DNA of 64,000 bases from the NCBI GenBank assembly GCA_934454125.1, contig CAKSFA010000006.1:19944-83943 (forward strand), written 5' to 3'. Both the position numbers and the translations under genes were made by a program. The notes beneath the pieces are model-generated. The model did no database searches, was not told the DNA's origin, and saw only the letters and a list, made by a program, of their open reading frames with translations. Positions within the stretch are counted from its first letter, which is position 1. The number at the start of each line of letters is the position of its first letter. This DNA comes from an uncultured Eubacteriales bacterium. Its GTDB lineage: Bacteria > Bacillota > Clostridia > Oscillospirales > Acutalibacteraceae. Of the stretch, positions 49,611-58,975 are shown piece after piece.

Positions 49611-50537
49611 ATGGCGTTTGTACATCGATCCGTTTTGTTTGAAGAAAGCATCGCTGCTTTAAAGATTAATCCAACCGGTATTTATATTGATGGCACCGCA
49701 GGTGGAGGCGGACATTCGGCTGCGATTGTAGAGCGATTGACAACAGGTATATTATTGGCTATTGACCGAGATCCGGATGCTGTGGCAGTTGTTTCCGACA
49801 AATTTCGAGGTGATTCTCGCGCAATTGTGCGGCAGGGTACTTTTTCTCAGATGGCGCAGCTTGCAGAAGAGTGTGGTTTTTCTGCCGTCAATGGTGTTTT
49901 ATTGGATATCGGTGTTTCATCTCATCAACTTGATACTCCTGAGCGTGGGTTTTCTTATCATCACGATGCACCACTGGATATGCGTATGAGCCAAACTGGT
50001 ACAAGCGCGCAGGAGTTAGTCAATGCTCTGTCGTGGCAGCAGCTTGCTGAAATTATTAGTCGTTATGGTGAGGACAAGCACGCCAAAAGCATTGCCAAGG
50101 GCATTGTGCGTGCCAGAGAAGAGAGTGCGATTGTTACTACTCAGCAGCTTGCAGAGATTGTCAAGGCAAGCGTACCGGCTGCTGTGCGCCGAGAGCAGGG
50201 GCATCCTGCTCGCAAAACATTTCAGGCGTTACGGATTGCTGTTAATGGAGAGTTGGATCAGCTCTCACGAGGATTAGATGTTGCTTTTGACTTGTTAAAG
50301 TCGGGTGGCCGGTTAGCGGTTATTACGTTCCATTCTCTAGAAGACCGGATGGTTAAGCAGCGTATGCAAAGTTGGTGTACTGGGTGCACCTGTCCGTCGG
50401 ATTTTCCGGTGTGTGTGTGTGGCAACACGCCAAAAGCAACGTTGATCTATAAAAAAGGTCTCTCTCCTACACAGCAGGAACTACAGAAGAATCCCCGCAG
50501 TCGTAGTGCGAGACTGCGTGTCTGTGAAAAGCGATAA
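49611..50537 (+). CDS. rsmH: 16S rRNA (cytosine1402-N4)-methyltransferase RsmH
   Basis: A 308-residue methyltransferase (MraW). HRSVLFEESIAALKI, the SAM motif IDGTAGGGGHSAAIVERL, LLDIGVSSHQLDTPERGFSY and the end TFHSLEDRMVKQ are diagnostic. ATG at 49611 with TGGAGG upstream gives the normal start; an ATG at 49599 lies ahead of the ribosome site. Confidence 0.96.
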   Translation: MAFVHRSVLFEESIAALKINPTGIYIDGTAGGGGHSAAIVERLTTGILLAIDRDPDAVAVVSDKFRGDSRAIVRQGTFSQMAQLAEECGFSAVNGVLLDIGVSSHQLDTPERGFSYHHDAPLDMRMSQTGTSAQELVNALSWQQLAEIISRYGEDKHAKSIAKGIVRAREESAIVTTQQLAEIVKASVPAAVRREQGHPARKTFQALRIAVNGELDQLSRGLDVAFDLLKSGGRLAVITFHSLEDRMVKQRMQSWCTGCTCPSDFPVCVCGNTPKATLIYKKGLSPTQQELQKNPRSRSARLRVCEKR

Positions 50538-50581
50538 AGTTTCAACAACTAAAAAATAATTGAAAGGAGGGGAGTGAGTGT

Positions 50582-51208
50582 ATGGCAGCTCCGTACCGCG
50601 ATCCAAATCAAAGCCGCGTTGTGCGGCAGCAAAATCCAGCTCGTCCGCCGCGTAGACCTGATCTAAGTCTGTATAATCATACTTCGCAGGCATATGATTT
50701 GTCGTTGTTTGAGCCACACGGTGTTGAGGTTGAAGATAAGTATACAGTTCACCGAAAAAGCCAGGATCAGCAAGTGGGCGGTGCAACCGGTGAACAACTC
50801 CCCTCGAAAACGCAAATCTATCGAATCAAAAAGCAACGTAGTCGTGCACGAACCTTCCGGGTTGTGGTTTCATGTATACTTTTGGTGGCGGCGTTGGGTA
50901 TCACCGGTTCCATTATTTATAATCAAGTGCAGCTTACAGAGCTTACTGCAAAGATTGATACAACATCCAAGAATTTGGAAGAAAGCCGCAGTGTTTATAC
51001 TCAGTTGCAGATGCGTTCTAATGCAAGTCTTTCTCTTGCAACAGTTGAAAGTTTTGCAAAGACCAATTTGGGCATGCGCAAAATTGACCAAAGTCAATTG
51101 GTTTTTATCGAACTGTCTCAGGGAGACAAAGGACAAGTCGTACAAGATAATAATGGAGATAATTTCTTTACAAATCTCTGGAATAATATCAAAAACTTCT
51201 TGTCATAA
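50582..51208 (+). CDS. ftsL: FtsL-like septum formation initiator protein
   Basis: A 208-residue bitopic membrane protein in the ftsL position of the dcw cluster. A long charged cytoplasmic N-terminus (about 95 residues, longer than usual FtsL) is followed by one membrane helix (VVVSCILLVAALGITGSIIY) and a coiled coil (QLTELTAKIDTTSKNLEESR, then KTNLGMRKIDQSQLVFIELS), as in FtsL/DivIC. GAAAGGAGGGG precedes the ATG. It presumably joins FtsB/DivIC and FtsQ/DivIB at the septum. Called by position and topology; sequence identity in this family is low. Confidence 0.8.
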   Translation: MAAPYRDPNQSRVVRQQNPARPPRRPDLSLYNHTSQAYDLSLFEPHGVEVEDKYTVHRKSQDQQVGGATGEQLPSKTQIYRIKKQRSRARTFRVVVSCILLVAALGITGSIIYNQVQLTELTAKIDTTSKNLEESRSVYTQLQMRSNASLSLATVESFAKTNLGMRKIDQSQLVFIELSQGDKGQVVQDNNGDNFFTNLWNNIKNFLS

Positions 51209-51337
51209 TTAAATTTCGATTGAAATAAATATGAGATACCAAGGCTCAATGAAACGTTTTATACTTATTTGGTATGCCGCAAAAGAGTTGAGAGGTAATC
51301 TTGACTCTTATTTTTGTGAAAAGGGGGCAATCTAAAC

Positions 51338-53581
51338 ATGGCAAAGGGTACAACTGTTAAAATGTGGCGTCGCACGCTTATCGTGCTACTTGCAATGATT
51401 ATTCTTGGCTTTGGTGTGGTCGTAATCAGCCTTGTACGGTTGCAGCTTGTGCAGGGTGCACAGTTGCAAAAAGCTGCGGTTGAGCAACAATTGCGCGATA
51501 CCACCATCAGTGCCCAGCGTGGTACAATTTATGATAGGAACATGAAGCCTCTTGCACAAAGTGCCACGGTTTGGAAAGTTGTCTTAGCACCGGTTTATAT
51601 CAACAGTAAGGATGATACGGAAAACGAGCAGACGCGCCGCACCATTGCAGATGGTTTGGCGGATATTTTAGATATGGATGCTGAAACGATTTATGAGCGC
51701 ACCAAAGGTAAATCATATTACGATGTTTTGAAAACAAAAGTAGAGACGGATGTCAAAGATCAGATTGAAGCCTTTATTTCGGAACAAAAGCTGGGTAATA
51801 TTATCCAGCTTTTAGAGGATTATAAACGTTACTATCCGTTTGGTTCCTTTGCATCTACGTTGTTGGGCTTTACTGGAACTGATGGACAGGGACTTGCTGG
51901 TTTGGAAGCTTATTACGATGAATATCTCTCCGGTACCGCCGGCAGGCTTGTTACAGCGAAAAATGCTGTTGGTACTGACATGCCTTTCCAATATGAGCAG
52001 AAGGTGGAGGCGCAAAACGGATACAACTTAGTGCTTACCATTGACGAGGTTGTGCAGCATTATCTGGAAAAAGCCCTAGAGGAGGGTGTGGAGAATAATA
52101 AAGTTGAAAATGGTGCCACAGGTATTATCATGAACGTCAAGACTGGCGAGATTGTTGCAATGGCTGTGAAAGGTGATTATGATCCCAACAATCCGTTTGT
52201 ACTGACCAACCAGGCAGAAGCAGAGCGCATAGCTGCTTTACCCGAAGACCAACAACAGGAGGCTAAAAGTGCTGCCTTGCAAGAGCAATGGCGCAACAAA
52301 GCAGTCAGTGATACCTACTTCCCGGGCTCTGTTTTTAAAATGGTTACACTTTCGATGGCACTCGAAGAAAATGTTGCAACTGAGAGCACGGTCTTTACCT
52401 GCTCGGGTAAATATGTACCTGTGCAGGGTGAGAGCGCCATCAATTGCTGGAAGCACGGTGGTCACGGTACACAAACGCTGACTGAGGGCACAATGAACTC
52501 CTGTAACCCATTTTTCATTTATCTCGGTCAGTTACTGGGTACAGATACCTTCTACAAATACTTTGAGGCTTTTGGCTTTACCGATAAAACCGGGATTGAC
52601 TTGCCTGGCGAGGCTAACACAAAAAATCTCAATCATGGCCCCAATATGAGCCAGATGGATTTGGCCGTAGAATCTTTTGGTCAAAACTTTAGTATTACAC
52701 CGATTCAAATGATTACTGCTTGTGCAGCGATTGCAAACGGCGGATATCTAGTGCAGCCACATGTGGTCAGTCAAGTGGTTGATGGCGACGGCAATATTGT
52801 TCAGTCGGCAGATACCTCGGTGAAACGTCAGGTCATTTCTGAGGAGACCTCCAAACGTGTTAGCAAGATTTTACAGGAAAATGCCACCTCTGGCACAGCC
52901 AAAAATGGTTATGTTGCAGGTTATCGTATTGCTGGTAAAACGGGTACTTCTGAAAAGATTGGTGCAGATGGCAAGGTTGGTAGTGATGATAAATACATTG
53001 CTTCTTACTGTGGTTTTGCTCCGGCAGATGACCCGCAGTATGCGTTGTTAGTTTTCTTTGATGAACCCAATGGGGACAGCTATTATGGCAGTGCTGTTGC
53101 TGGTCCGGTATTTTCTAAGATTATGGAGGAGGTTTTGCCGTATCTGAGCGTTGAGCCGAAATATACTGAAAATGAAGCTGGCAGTGTTGGAGTCAGTGCC
53201 CCATCTCTTATTGGTAAAACTGTTTCACAGGCAACTTCTGAGCTCAATAGCAGTGGTCTGAAAATTCTGGTAAAGGGTAGTGGAGATACAGTAATTTCTC
53301 AAACACCGGATCCAGGTTCCTCGGTTCCAAACGGTGGCACTGTTGTGGTATATACCGATGAAACTAGTATGACGCAGACCGTTTCAGTGCCGAATTTTTC
53401 AGGCAGGTCATTGTCAGATGTCAACTACCTTGCTGCACAAGCGGGGCTGAATATTAAGGTGACCGGTGCATACAGCAGTTCTGCGGCACGTGCCCGGACG
53501 CAGGATTATGCTGCCGGTGAACTGATTAAACCAGGCACTGTGATTACAGTCAATTTCGTCGAAGAAGATACCGTGCGGTAA
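51338..53581 (+). CDS. Class B penicillin-binding protein with PASTA domains (FtsI/SpoVD type)
   Basis: A 747-residue transpeptidase: one N-terminal membrane helix (RRTLIVLLAMIILGFGVVVI), a dimerisation domain (RGTIYDRNMKPLAQSATVWK), and a transpeptidase domain with SxxK as PGSVFKM, SxN as MNSCNPFF and KTG as AGKTGTSEK. Two PASTA domains end the protein (SAPSLIGKTVSQATSELNSS; VSVPNFSGRSLSDVNYLAAQ). The domain layout fits both vegetative PBP2b/FtsI and sporulation SpoVD; as it is the only class B PBP in the cluster, it may be the septal enzyme. Which one cannot be decided from sequence. A GC-poor 129-nt gap precedes it. Confidence 0.9.
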   Translation: MAKGTTVKMWRRTLIVLLAMIILGFGVVVISLVRLQLVQGAQLQKAAVEQQLRDTTISAQRGTIYDRNMKPLAQSATVWKVVLAPVYINSKDDTENEQTRRTIADGLADILDMDAETIYERTKGKSYYDVLKTKVETDVKDQIEAFISEQKLGNIIQLLEDYKRYYPFGSFASTLLGFTGTDGQGLAGLEAYYDEYLSGTAGRLVTAKNAVGTDMPFQYEQKVEAQNGYNLVLTIDEVVQHYLEKALEEGVENNKVENGATGIIMNVKTGEIVAMAVKGDYDPNNPFVLTNQAEAERIAALPEDQQQEAKSAALQEQWRNKAVSDTYFPGSVFKMVTLSMALEENVATESTVFTCSGKYVPVQGESAINCWKHGGHGTQTLTEGTMNSCNPFFIYLGQLLGTDTFYKYFEAFGFTDKTGIDLPGEANTKNLNHGPNMSQMDLAVESFGQNFSITPIQMITACAAIANGGYLVQPHVVSQVVDGDGNIVQSADTSVKRQVISEETSKRVSKILQENATSGTAKNGYVAGYRIAGKTGTSEKIGADGKVGSDDKYIASYCGFAPADDPQYALLVFFDEPNGDSYYGSAVAGPVFSKIMEEVLPYLSVEPKYTENEAGSVGVSAPSLIGKTVSQATSELNSSGLKILVKGSGDTVISQTPDPGSSVPNGGTVVVYTDETSMTQTVSVPNFSGRSLSDVNYLAAQAGLNIKVTGAYSSSAARARTQDYAAGELIKPGTVITVNFVEEDTVR

Positions 53582-53611
53582 AACACCGCATTTGAAAAGG
53601 GGGAATGTTTC

Positions 53612-54142
53612 ATGGAACACAGCAATCAAAGACTTATTCTGATGTCGCGTAACGCCGTCATGGAATACGGTGGGATACTTGAGCAATTATTTGCACAATG
53701 CCATTGCACCGAGCGTTTTTCTGTTTGCAGTTTTGAGGATTTTAATGAGCACCTCCATGTTGGCACGCCGTACCTTGCAGTATTGAACAGCAGACAAGAC
53801 TGTCTTGAAGCTGGAGTACTACCGACACAAACAGCTGTTTGTGTTATGGATTATGATCTTGCCCAGCAAACTGATGTAGGCAATGCTGAGCACACCCGTA
53901 TTTTAACGTATTCTGCTTATAACGATTGTGCAGATTTTACTGCCAGAAATGTTCATTGTATGGCAGAGTTTGGTTGCGCTTTTGAAATTGTTGGTGTTGG
54001 CGTTATTGGTCGTATCAAATTGCGTACGGCGGATGCGCAAGATGTACAGACAGCGTTGCTGGGTGCATCAGTTTGTCTTGCTTGCGGTGTTCCATTTGCA
54101 GAGGTGTTGGCCTCTCTCAATCTTCTTGCGGTTGAAGTATAA
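53612..54142 (+). CDS. Mur-ligase-like partial-domain protein in the dcw cluster
   Basis: A 176-residue protein placed where murE and murF usually sit. Its second half reads HTRILTYSAYNDCADFTARN, then FEIVGVGVIGRIKL, then DAQDVQTALLGASVCLACGV and PFAEVLASLNLLAVEV. This order (T-Y-S/G, D-x-x-A, F-x-I, then a helical NAxxA-like block ending ALxxLxxVxV) is that of the end of the central domain of Mur ligases. The P-loop (GTNGKTT) is absent and there is no C-terminal ligase domain, so ligase activity is not expected. The first 95 residues are not recognisable. GAAAAGGGGGAATG precedes the ATG and the frame is intact, with neighbour-like codon use, so it looks like a maintained gene. Function unknown. 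Confidence 0.6.
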   Translation: MEHSNQRLILMSRNAVMEYGGILEQLFAQCHCTERFSVCSFEDFNEHLHVGTPYLAVLNSRQDCLEAGVLPTQTAVCVMDYDLAQQTDVGNAEHTRILTYSAYNDCADFTARNVHCMAEFGCAFEIVGVGVIGRIKLRTADAQDVQTALLGASVCLACGVPFAEVLASLNLLAVEV

Positions 54143-54193
54143 GACAGTCTTAAATTAATAGACAGGTTCAAATAAAAAGGGTGGATAGATAAG

Positions 54194-55216
54194 ATGAGTG
54201 GCGTGTTTTCGCTGTTTGCGGTCATTTTGTCATTTGGTATCACAGCCTTGCTGGGCAAATGGCTTGTTCCTTATTTAAAACGTGTTAATTTTGGGCAAAC
54301 CATTCGAGAGGAAGGACCTAAATGGCACATGAAAAAAGATGGTACCCCAACTATGGGTGGGGTAATGTTTATCATTGGAATTATAGTAAGCGCTGTAATC
54401 GTTATTCCTGTTTATTACACTGTTGCCATGCCGGCTTCTGCACTTATTTTTGGAGAGAGCACCTTGATGCAGCTTAAAGTTTTTGCTGGGTTGTGTATGG
54501 CGATTGCTTTTGGAGCAATTGGTTTTTTTGACGATTATATTAAAGTTGTTAAAAAACGTAATTTGGGTCTTACTGCTTGGCAAAAGCTGTTACTACAGTT
54601 TGTTGCAGCCGCAGCATATCTGCTTACCATTTTTTTTGCGGGAGAAGATACCCGTACCTATGTTCCGATGATTGGTTCGGTTGATTTGGGTTTTGCTTAC
54701 TGGGTGCTGTCTGCGCTAACAATTGTGGGACTGGTCAACGCGGTGAATTTTACAGATGGTATCGATGGATTAAATACGTCAGTCACTTTTTTTGTTGCAC
54801 TGTTTTTTATGCTTGTTGGCACCTCGGTCAATGCTGTAGGTATCAGTTTGCTTGCAGTCTGCACAGCCGGGGCATGCATGGGTTTTCTTATCTGGAATTT
54901 TAATCCCGCTAAAGTTTTTATGGGTGATACTGGTTCCCTATTTTTAGGTGGAATGGTGTGTGCATTGGGATTTGGTATGGATATGCCCATTTTGCTATTC
55001 CCATTGGGTATTATTTATATCGCAGAAATTCTTTCTGTGGTGCTGCAAGTGCTATACTTCAAAGCAACCGGTGGTAAGCGCCTGTTTAAAATGAGTCCAA
55101 TTCACCATCATTTTGAAATGTGTGGCTGGAGTGAGATTAAGATTTGCGGTGTATTTAGCGTTGTTACGGTTTTATTTGGTGTGTTTACACTGCTTTGGGT
55201 TATGTTTGGCGTATAG
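54194..55216 (+). CDS. mraY: Phospho-N-acetylmuramoyl-pentapeptide transferase MraY
   Basis: A 340-residue, ten-segment membrane enzyme that makes lipid I from UDP-MurNAc-pentapeptide and undecaprenyl phosphate. Seen: EEGPKWHMKKDGTPTMGGVM, the acidic FFDDYIKVVKKRNLGL, NFTDGIDGLNT, NFNPAKVFMGDTGSLFLGG, and the HHHFE motif as SPIHHHFEMCGWSE. Length normal. AAAAAGGGTGG precedes the ATG. Confidence 0.97.
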   Translation: MSGVFSLFAVILSFGITALLGKWLVPYLKRVNFGQTIREEGPKWHMKKDGTPTMGGVMFIIGIIVSAVIVIPVYYTVAMPASALIFGESTLMQLKVFAGLCMAIAFGAIGFFDDYIKVVKKRNLGLTAWQKLLLQFVAAAAYLLTIFFAGEDTRTYVPMIGSVDLGFAYWVLSALTIVGLVNAVNFTDGIDGLNTSVTFFVALFFMLVGTSVNAVGISLLAVCTAGACMGFLIWNFNPAKVFMGDTGSLFLGGMVCALGFGMDMPILLFPLGIIYIAEILSVVLQVLYFKATGGKRLFKMSPIHHHFEMCGWSEIKICGVFSVVTVLFGVFTLLWVMFGV

Positions 55217-55254
55217 TGCACTGTCCAAATCCAAATAAAAAGGAGGAACCTTAC

Positions 55255-56472
55255 ATGGCAAATATCAGAGTCAGAGCACAGCGATCTCCTCAACGGGGTG
55301 CATCCTCCACTAGACCGAAACAGGATCGCATCGGAAAAAAAATCTCGAATAAAATTAAACTGTTTTCTGTACGTGCAGGGCTTGATATCCCGTTTCTCTT
55401 TTTGGTGTTGGTACTAGTTTCTATTGGTTTGGTCATGCTTTTTTCCTCCAGTTACGCTTACGCCTATTACAATTACGGTGGAGACAGCTTCTACTTTATC
55501 AAACGTCAGGCTATGTTTGCTATCGGTGGAATCGTGATCATGATTCTCCTTTCTTATTTTGATTACCACCATTTCCACAAGCTCACTATCCCCATTTTGA
55601 TTGTTACCTGGGGTTTGCTCGGTATTGTTCTGTTTATGAGAGATACAGACGGTGTGCACCGTTGGATTAATCTGGGTATTGTTACGTTTCAGCCTTCTGA
55701 GATTGCAAAGTTTGCATTGATTTTGTGGTTTGCACATTTTACGTCTGTTAACTTTAAAAAAATGAATACCTTTCGTGTTGGCGTGCTGCCACACCTTTTT
55801 GTGCTAGGCGTTACTGTTGGTTTGGTATTCATTGAACCGCATATTTCTGCTTCGATTATTTTGATTCTCATTGCCACGATCATGCTCTTTATCGGCGGTG
55901 TGAGCAAAAAATGGTTTGTATTGGCGTTTTTGCTGGTTGCTACGGCTGCATTGCTTTATTTGGCGCTTACCAATACTTATGCAAATAACCGAATTGCCAT
56001 CTGGAAAAACCCTTTTGACCCCAACTTACCAAGAGATCTGGTCTGGCAAACGCAGCAGTCGCTGTTGTCGATCGGTTCGGGCGGTTTTTTTGGTTTGGGT
56101 TTTGGGCAATCTCGGCAAAAATATCTGTATCTTCCCGAACCACAAAATGATTTTATTTTTGCGATTGTCTGTGAGGAATTAGGTTTTATTGGAGCTTTGC
56201 TGATTATTATTTTATTTATTCTATTGATTTGGCGTGGAATTACACTTTCTCTACGCGCAAAAGATAAATTCGGTATGCTGCTAGGTGTTGGTCTTACTTC
56301 TCAAATCGGTTTGCAGGTAATTTTAAATATCATGGTGGTTACCAACACCATTCCCAATACTGGAATTAGTTTACCGTTTTTCAGTTATGGAGGAACTTCT
56401 CTGATTATTTTGCTAGCGCAAATGGGTATTGTACTTTCTGTTTCTCGAACTTCTGCCTTAGAGCGCAGCTAA
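55255..56472 (+). CDS. ftsW: SEDS glycosyltransferase FtsW/SpoVE
   Basis: A 405-residue polytopic SEDS protein that polymerises lipid II for septal or cortex peptidoglycan with its partner class B PBP, which is encoded three genes upstream. Seen: IGLVMLFSSSYAYAYYNYGG, NLGIVTFQPSEIAKFALILW (the conserved PSE loop), KNPFDPNLPRDLVWQTQQSL, PEPQNDFIFAIVCEELGFIG, and ISLPFFSYGGTSLIILL near the end. ATG at 55255 with AGGAGGAACC is chosen; upstream in-frame starts lie in mraY. FtsW or SpoVE by position; the two cannot be separated here. Confidence 0.92.
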   Translation: MANIRVRAQRSPQRGASSTRPKQDRIGKKISNKIKLFSVRAGLDIPFLFLVLVLVSIGLVMLFSSSYAYAYYNYGGDSFYFIKRQAMFAIGGIVIMILLSYFDYHHFHKLTIPILIVTWGLLGIVLFMRDTDGVHRWINLGIVTFQPSEIAKFALILWFAHFTSVNFKKMNTFRVGVLPHLFVLGVTVGLVFIEPHISASIILILIATIMLFIGGVSKKWFVLAFLLVATAALLYLALTNTYANNRIAIWKNPFDPNLPRDLVWQTQQSLLSIGSGGFFGLGFGQSRQKYLYLPEPQNDFIFAIVCEELGFIGALLIIILFILLIWRGITLSLRAKDKFGMLLGVGLTSQIGLQVILNIMVVTNTIPNTGISLPFFSYGGTSLIILLAQMGIVLSVSRTSALERS

Positions 56473-56497
56473 CCAAAATCGCAAAGGAGATTCTGTT

Positions 56498-57610
56498 ATG
56501 AAGATTCTGTTTGCAGGCGGTGGCACCGCCGGTCATATCAATCCTGCGCTTGCCGTTGCCGGTTATATTCGCGAGCAATTGCCGGAATCCAAACTACTGT
56601 ATATTGGTAACAAGGGCGGAATGGAGGAGCGTTTGGTGCCTGCGGCTGGCTTTGCGTTTAAAACGGTCAAGATTTCTGGTTTTCAACGCAAGGTAACACC
56701 CAAAAATATTCTTGAAAATGTGAAAACAGTCTCCCGAATATTTACTTCTGGTAGTCAAGCCAAACGTATCATTCAAGAATTTCGCCCGGACATCTGTTTG
56801 GGTACTGGTGGTTACGTTAGTGGGCCGGTACTTCGCGCTGCTATGCAACTTGGCGTACCTGCTGTTATCCATGAGCAGAATGCTTATCCCGGTGTTACAA
56901 ACAAAATGTTGTCTAAGCATGCGACACAAGTTTTACTTGCTGTTGAAGATGCCCGTAAATATTTTCCTGGAGCTGACTGTGTTCTTACGGGCAATCCCAT
57001 TCGTCAGGAAATTCTCCGTGCTGATTATCATGCTGCTCGTGCAAAGTTAGGGCTCGATAGTCGGCCGCTCATTCTTTCTTTTGGTGGTAGTCTTGGTGCG
57101 CGTACTATGAATGAGAGCATTGCAGATCTTCTTGTACAGAGTGGTAAAAGCGGCCAGTTTCAGCATATTCATGCCTATGGACAATACGGCAGATGGCTGC
57201 CGGAGCTTTTGGGGAAAAAGGGGCTGAATCTGCGTCTTGCCACCAATATTCAGGTGCGCGAGTATATTACAGATATGCCGGACTGTTTGGCTGCTGCCGA
57301 TCTGGTTATCTGTCGTGCGGGTGCAATTACACTCAGCGAGCTGCAAGCTCAGGGAAAACCTGCTATTCTTATTCCATCTCCCAATGTGGCAGAAAATCAT
57401 CAGTATCATAATGCCATGGCAATGGTGAATCGTAACGCTGCGGTGATTCTCGAAGAAAAAAATCTGACCCCTATGCTGTTGTGCCAAACAGCAGAGCAAC
57501 TCTTTGCCGAACCTGGCAAACTACAGACGATTTCTCAAAATGCTAAAAGAATGGCTATAACAGATGCCAACGCCCGCATCTACGATATTTTGCGCCAAAT
57601 CATTGCCTAA
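56498..57610 (+). CDS. murG: UDP-N-acetylglucosamine transferase MurG
   Basis: A 370-residue GT28 enzyme that adds GlcNAc to lipid I to give lipid II on the inner membrane face. GGGTAGHINPALAVAGYI near the start, HEQNAYPGVTNKMLSKHA at about 127-144 and SFGGSLGARTMNESI at about 195; the C-terminal donor site has CRAGAITLSELQAQGKPAIL. Length normal. Follows ftsW directly. Confidence 0.96.
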   Translation: MKILFAGGGTAGHINPALAVAGYIREQLPESKLLYIGNKGGMEERLVPAAGFAFKTVKISGFQRKVTPKNILENVKTVSRIFTSGSQAKRIIQEFRPDICLGTGGYVSGPVLRAAMQLGVPAVIHEQNAYPGVTNKMLSKHATQVLLAVEDARKYFPGADCVLTGNPIRQEILRADYHAARAKLGLDSRPLILSFGGSLGARTMNESIADLLVQSGKSGQFQHIHAYGQYGRWLPELLGKKGLNLRLATNIQVREYITDMPDCLAAADLVICRAGAITLSELQAQGKPAILIPSPNVAENHQYHNAMAMVNRNAAVILEEKNLTPMLLCQTAEQLFAEPGKLQTISQNAKRMAITDANARIYDILRQIIA

Positions 57611-57705
57611 CGGAACGATTTTCCTTTCCGGCACATAGTATAGAGCACAATGATTCTTTTTCCGCATGATGCGGCAGTTCTATGTTTCGGAAAGGGTGTT
57701 CGTTT

Positions 57706-58959
57706 TTGGCAAAGCTCATCATTGAGGGGCCCTGCCGCCTCAAAGGCGAAGTTTTTATTCATGGCGCAAAGAACAGTGCACTTCCATTGCTTTCGGCGTG
57801 TTTGCTGTGTGGTAGTTCCTGTGTGTTGCATAACTGTCCCCGTTTGTCAGATGTTTCAGTTTGTCTGAAGATTTTAACACACTTAGGTTGTAAGATTACA
57901 CGCAGTGGTCATACGGTAACAGTTGATCCAACTACAGTTACTGCTTGTGATATCCCTGATGATCTCATGCGCCAGATGCGATCTTCTATTGTGTTTCTTG
58001 GTGCGATTTTATCCCGCACCGGGCAGGCAAAGCTTTCTCTCCCTGGTGGTTGCGAGTTGGGGCCGCGTCCGATTGATTTGCACTTGTCAGCCCTGAGACA
58101 ATTAGGGGCTTCGATCACTGAATCGCACGGAAATTTGACGTGCACTGCTCCACGTGGGCTAGTTGGCGGCACGGTTAGTTTGACTTTTCCCAGCGTTGGT
58201 GCAACAGAAAATCTGATGTTGGCTGCAGTTTGCGCCAAAGGAGTTACCGTGATTCACAATGCTGCCCGCGAACCAGAGATCTGTGATTTGGCCAAATTTT
58301 TAAACCGTTGTGGTGCGCGTATTTCCGGCGCAGGAGAGGGAACCATTCTCATCAATGGTGTTCACAGTCTGCATGGTTGCACACATACTGTGATTGCAGA
58401 TCGCATTGAAGCCACTACTTACCTGGCAGCAGCAGCGGTAACAGGTAGCAGCCTGACACTGCGTCATGTTGCGCCAGCGCATCTGACGGGTGTACTTCCG
58501 GTTTTTGAGGAGGCAGGCTGTACACTTCGTGCACAAGGTAATACACTGCATATTACTGCACCGGCACGTCTGTCTCCGCTGCGTTCTGTGCGCACAATGC
58601 CATACCCGGGTTTTCCAACAGATGCTCAAGCTCCTGTTATGGCGATGACAACGCTGGCGAGTGGTGCGAGTATTTTTGTTGAAACGATTTTTTCTGGTCG
58701 CTATAAGCATGTTGGTGAACTTTGCCGCATGGGTGCTAATATTACCACAGAGGGTAGTGTTGCTGTTGTTAAAGGTGTTTCGTCACTTTCTGGTGCCATA
58801 GTTCATGCAGCAGAACTTCGTGGAGCTGCCGCTCTGGTTGTTGCAGGACTTGCTGCACAGGGCAGCACTACTATTCACGGGTTGCAATATCTAAACCGCG
58901 GCTATGAGCGATTGGAAGCCATGCTGCAAATGCTTGGTGCAGTAGTTAGAAAGAAGTAA
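57706..58959 (+). CDS. murA: UDP-N-acetylglucosamine 1-carboxyvinyltransferase MurA
   Basis: A 417-residue enol-ether transferase, the first committed step to UDP-MurNAc. GEVFIHGAKNSALPLLSA holds the Lys-Asn pair; the PEP loop has LPGGCELGPRPIDLHL with the Cys that fosfomycin attacks; later AGEGTILINGV and PYPGFPTDAQAPVMAM are characteristic. The start is given as TTG 57706 (LAKLIIEGPCRLKG), preceded by AAAGGG and matching the family start; ATG at 57682 is in frame but lacks a ribosome site. Position between murG and ftsQ replaces the usual murB/murC slot. Confidence 0.94.
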   Translation: MAKLIIEGPCRLKGEVFIHGAKNSALPLLSACLLCGSSCVLHNCPRLSDVSVCLKILTHLGCKITRSGHTVTVDPTTVTACDIPDDLMRQMRSSIVFLGAILSRTGQAKLSLPGGCELGPRPIDLHLSALRQLGASITESHGNLTCTAPRGLVGGTVSLTFPSVGATENLMLAAVCAKGVTVIHNAAREPEICDLAKFLNRCGARISGAGEGTILINGVHSLHGCTHTVIADRIEATTYLAAAAVTGSSLTLRHVAPAHLTGVLPVFEEAGCTLRAQGNTLHITAPARLSPLRSVRTMPYPGFPTDAQAPVMAMTTLASGASIFVETIFSGRYKHVGELCRMGANITTEGSVAVVKGVSSLSGAIVHAAELRGAAALVVAGLAAQGSTTIHGLQYLNRGYERLEAMLQMLGAVVRKK

Positions 58960-58975
58960 AAACAGGAGGATAGCC

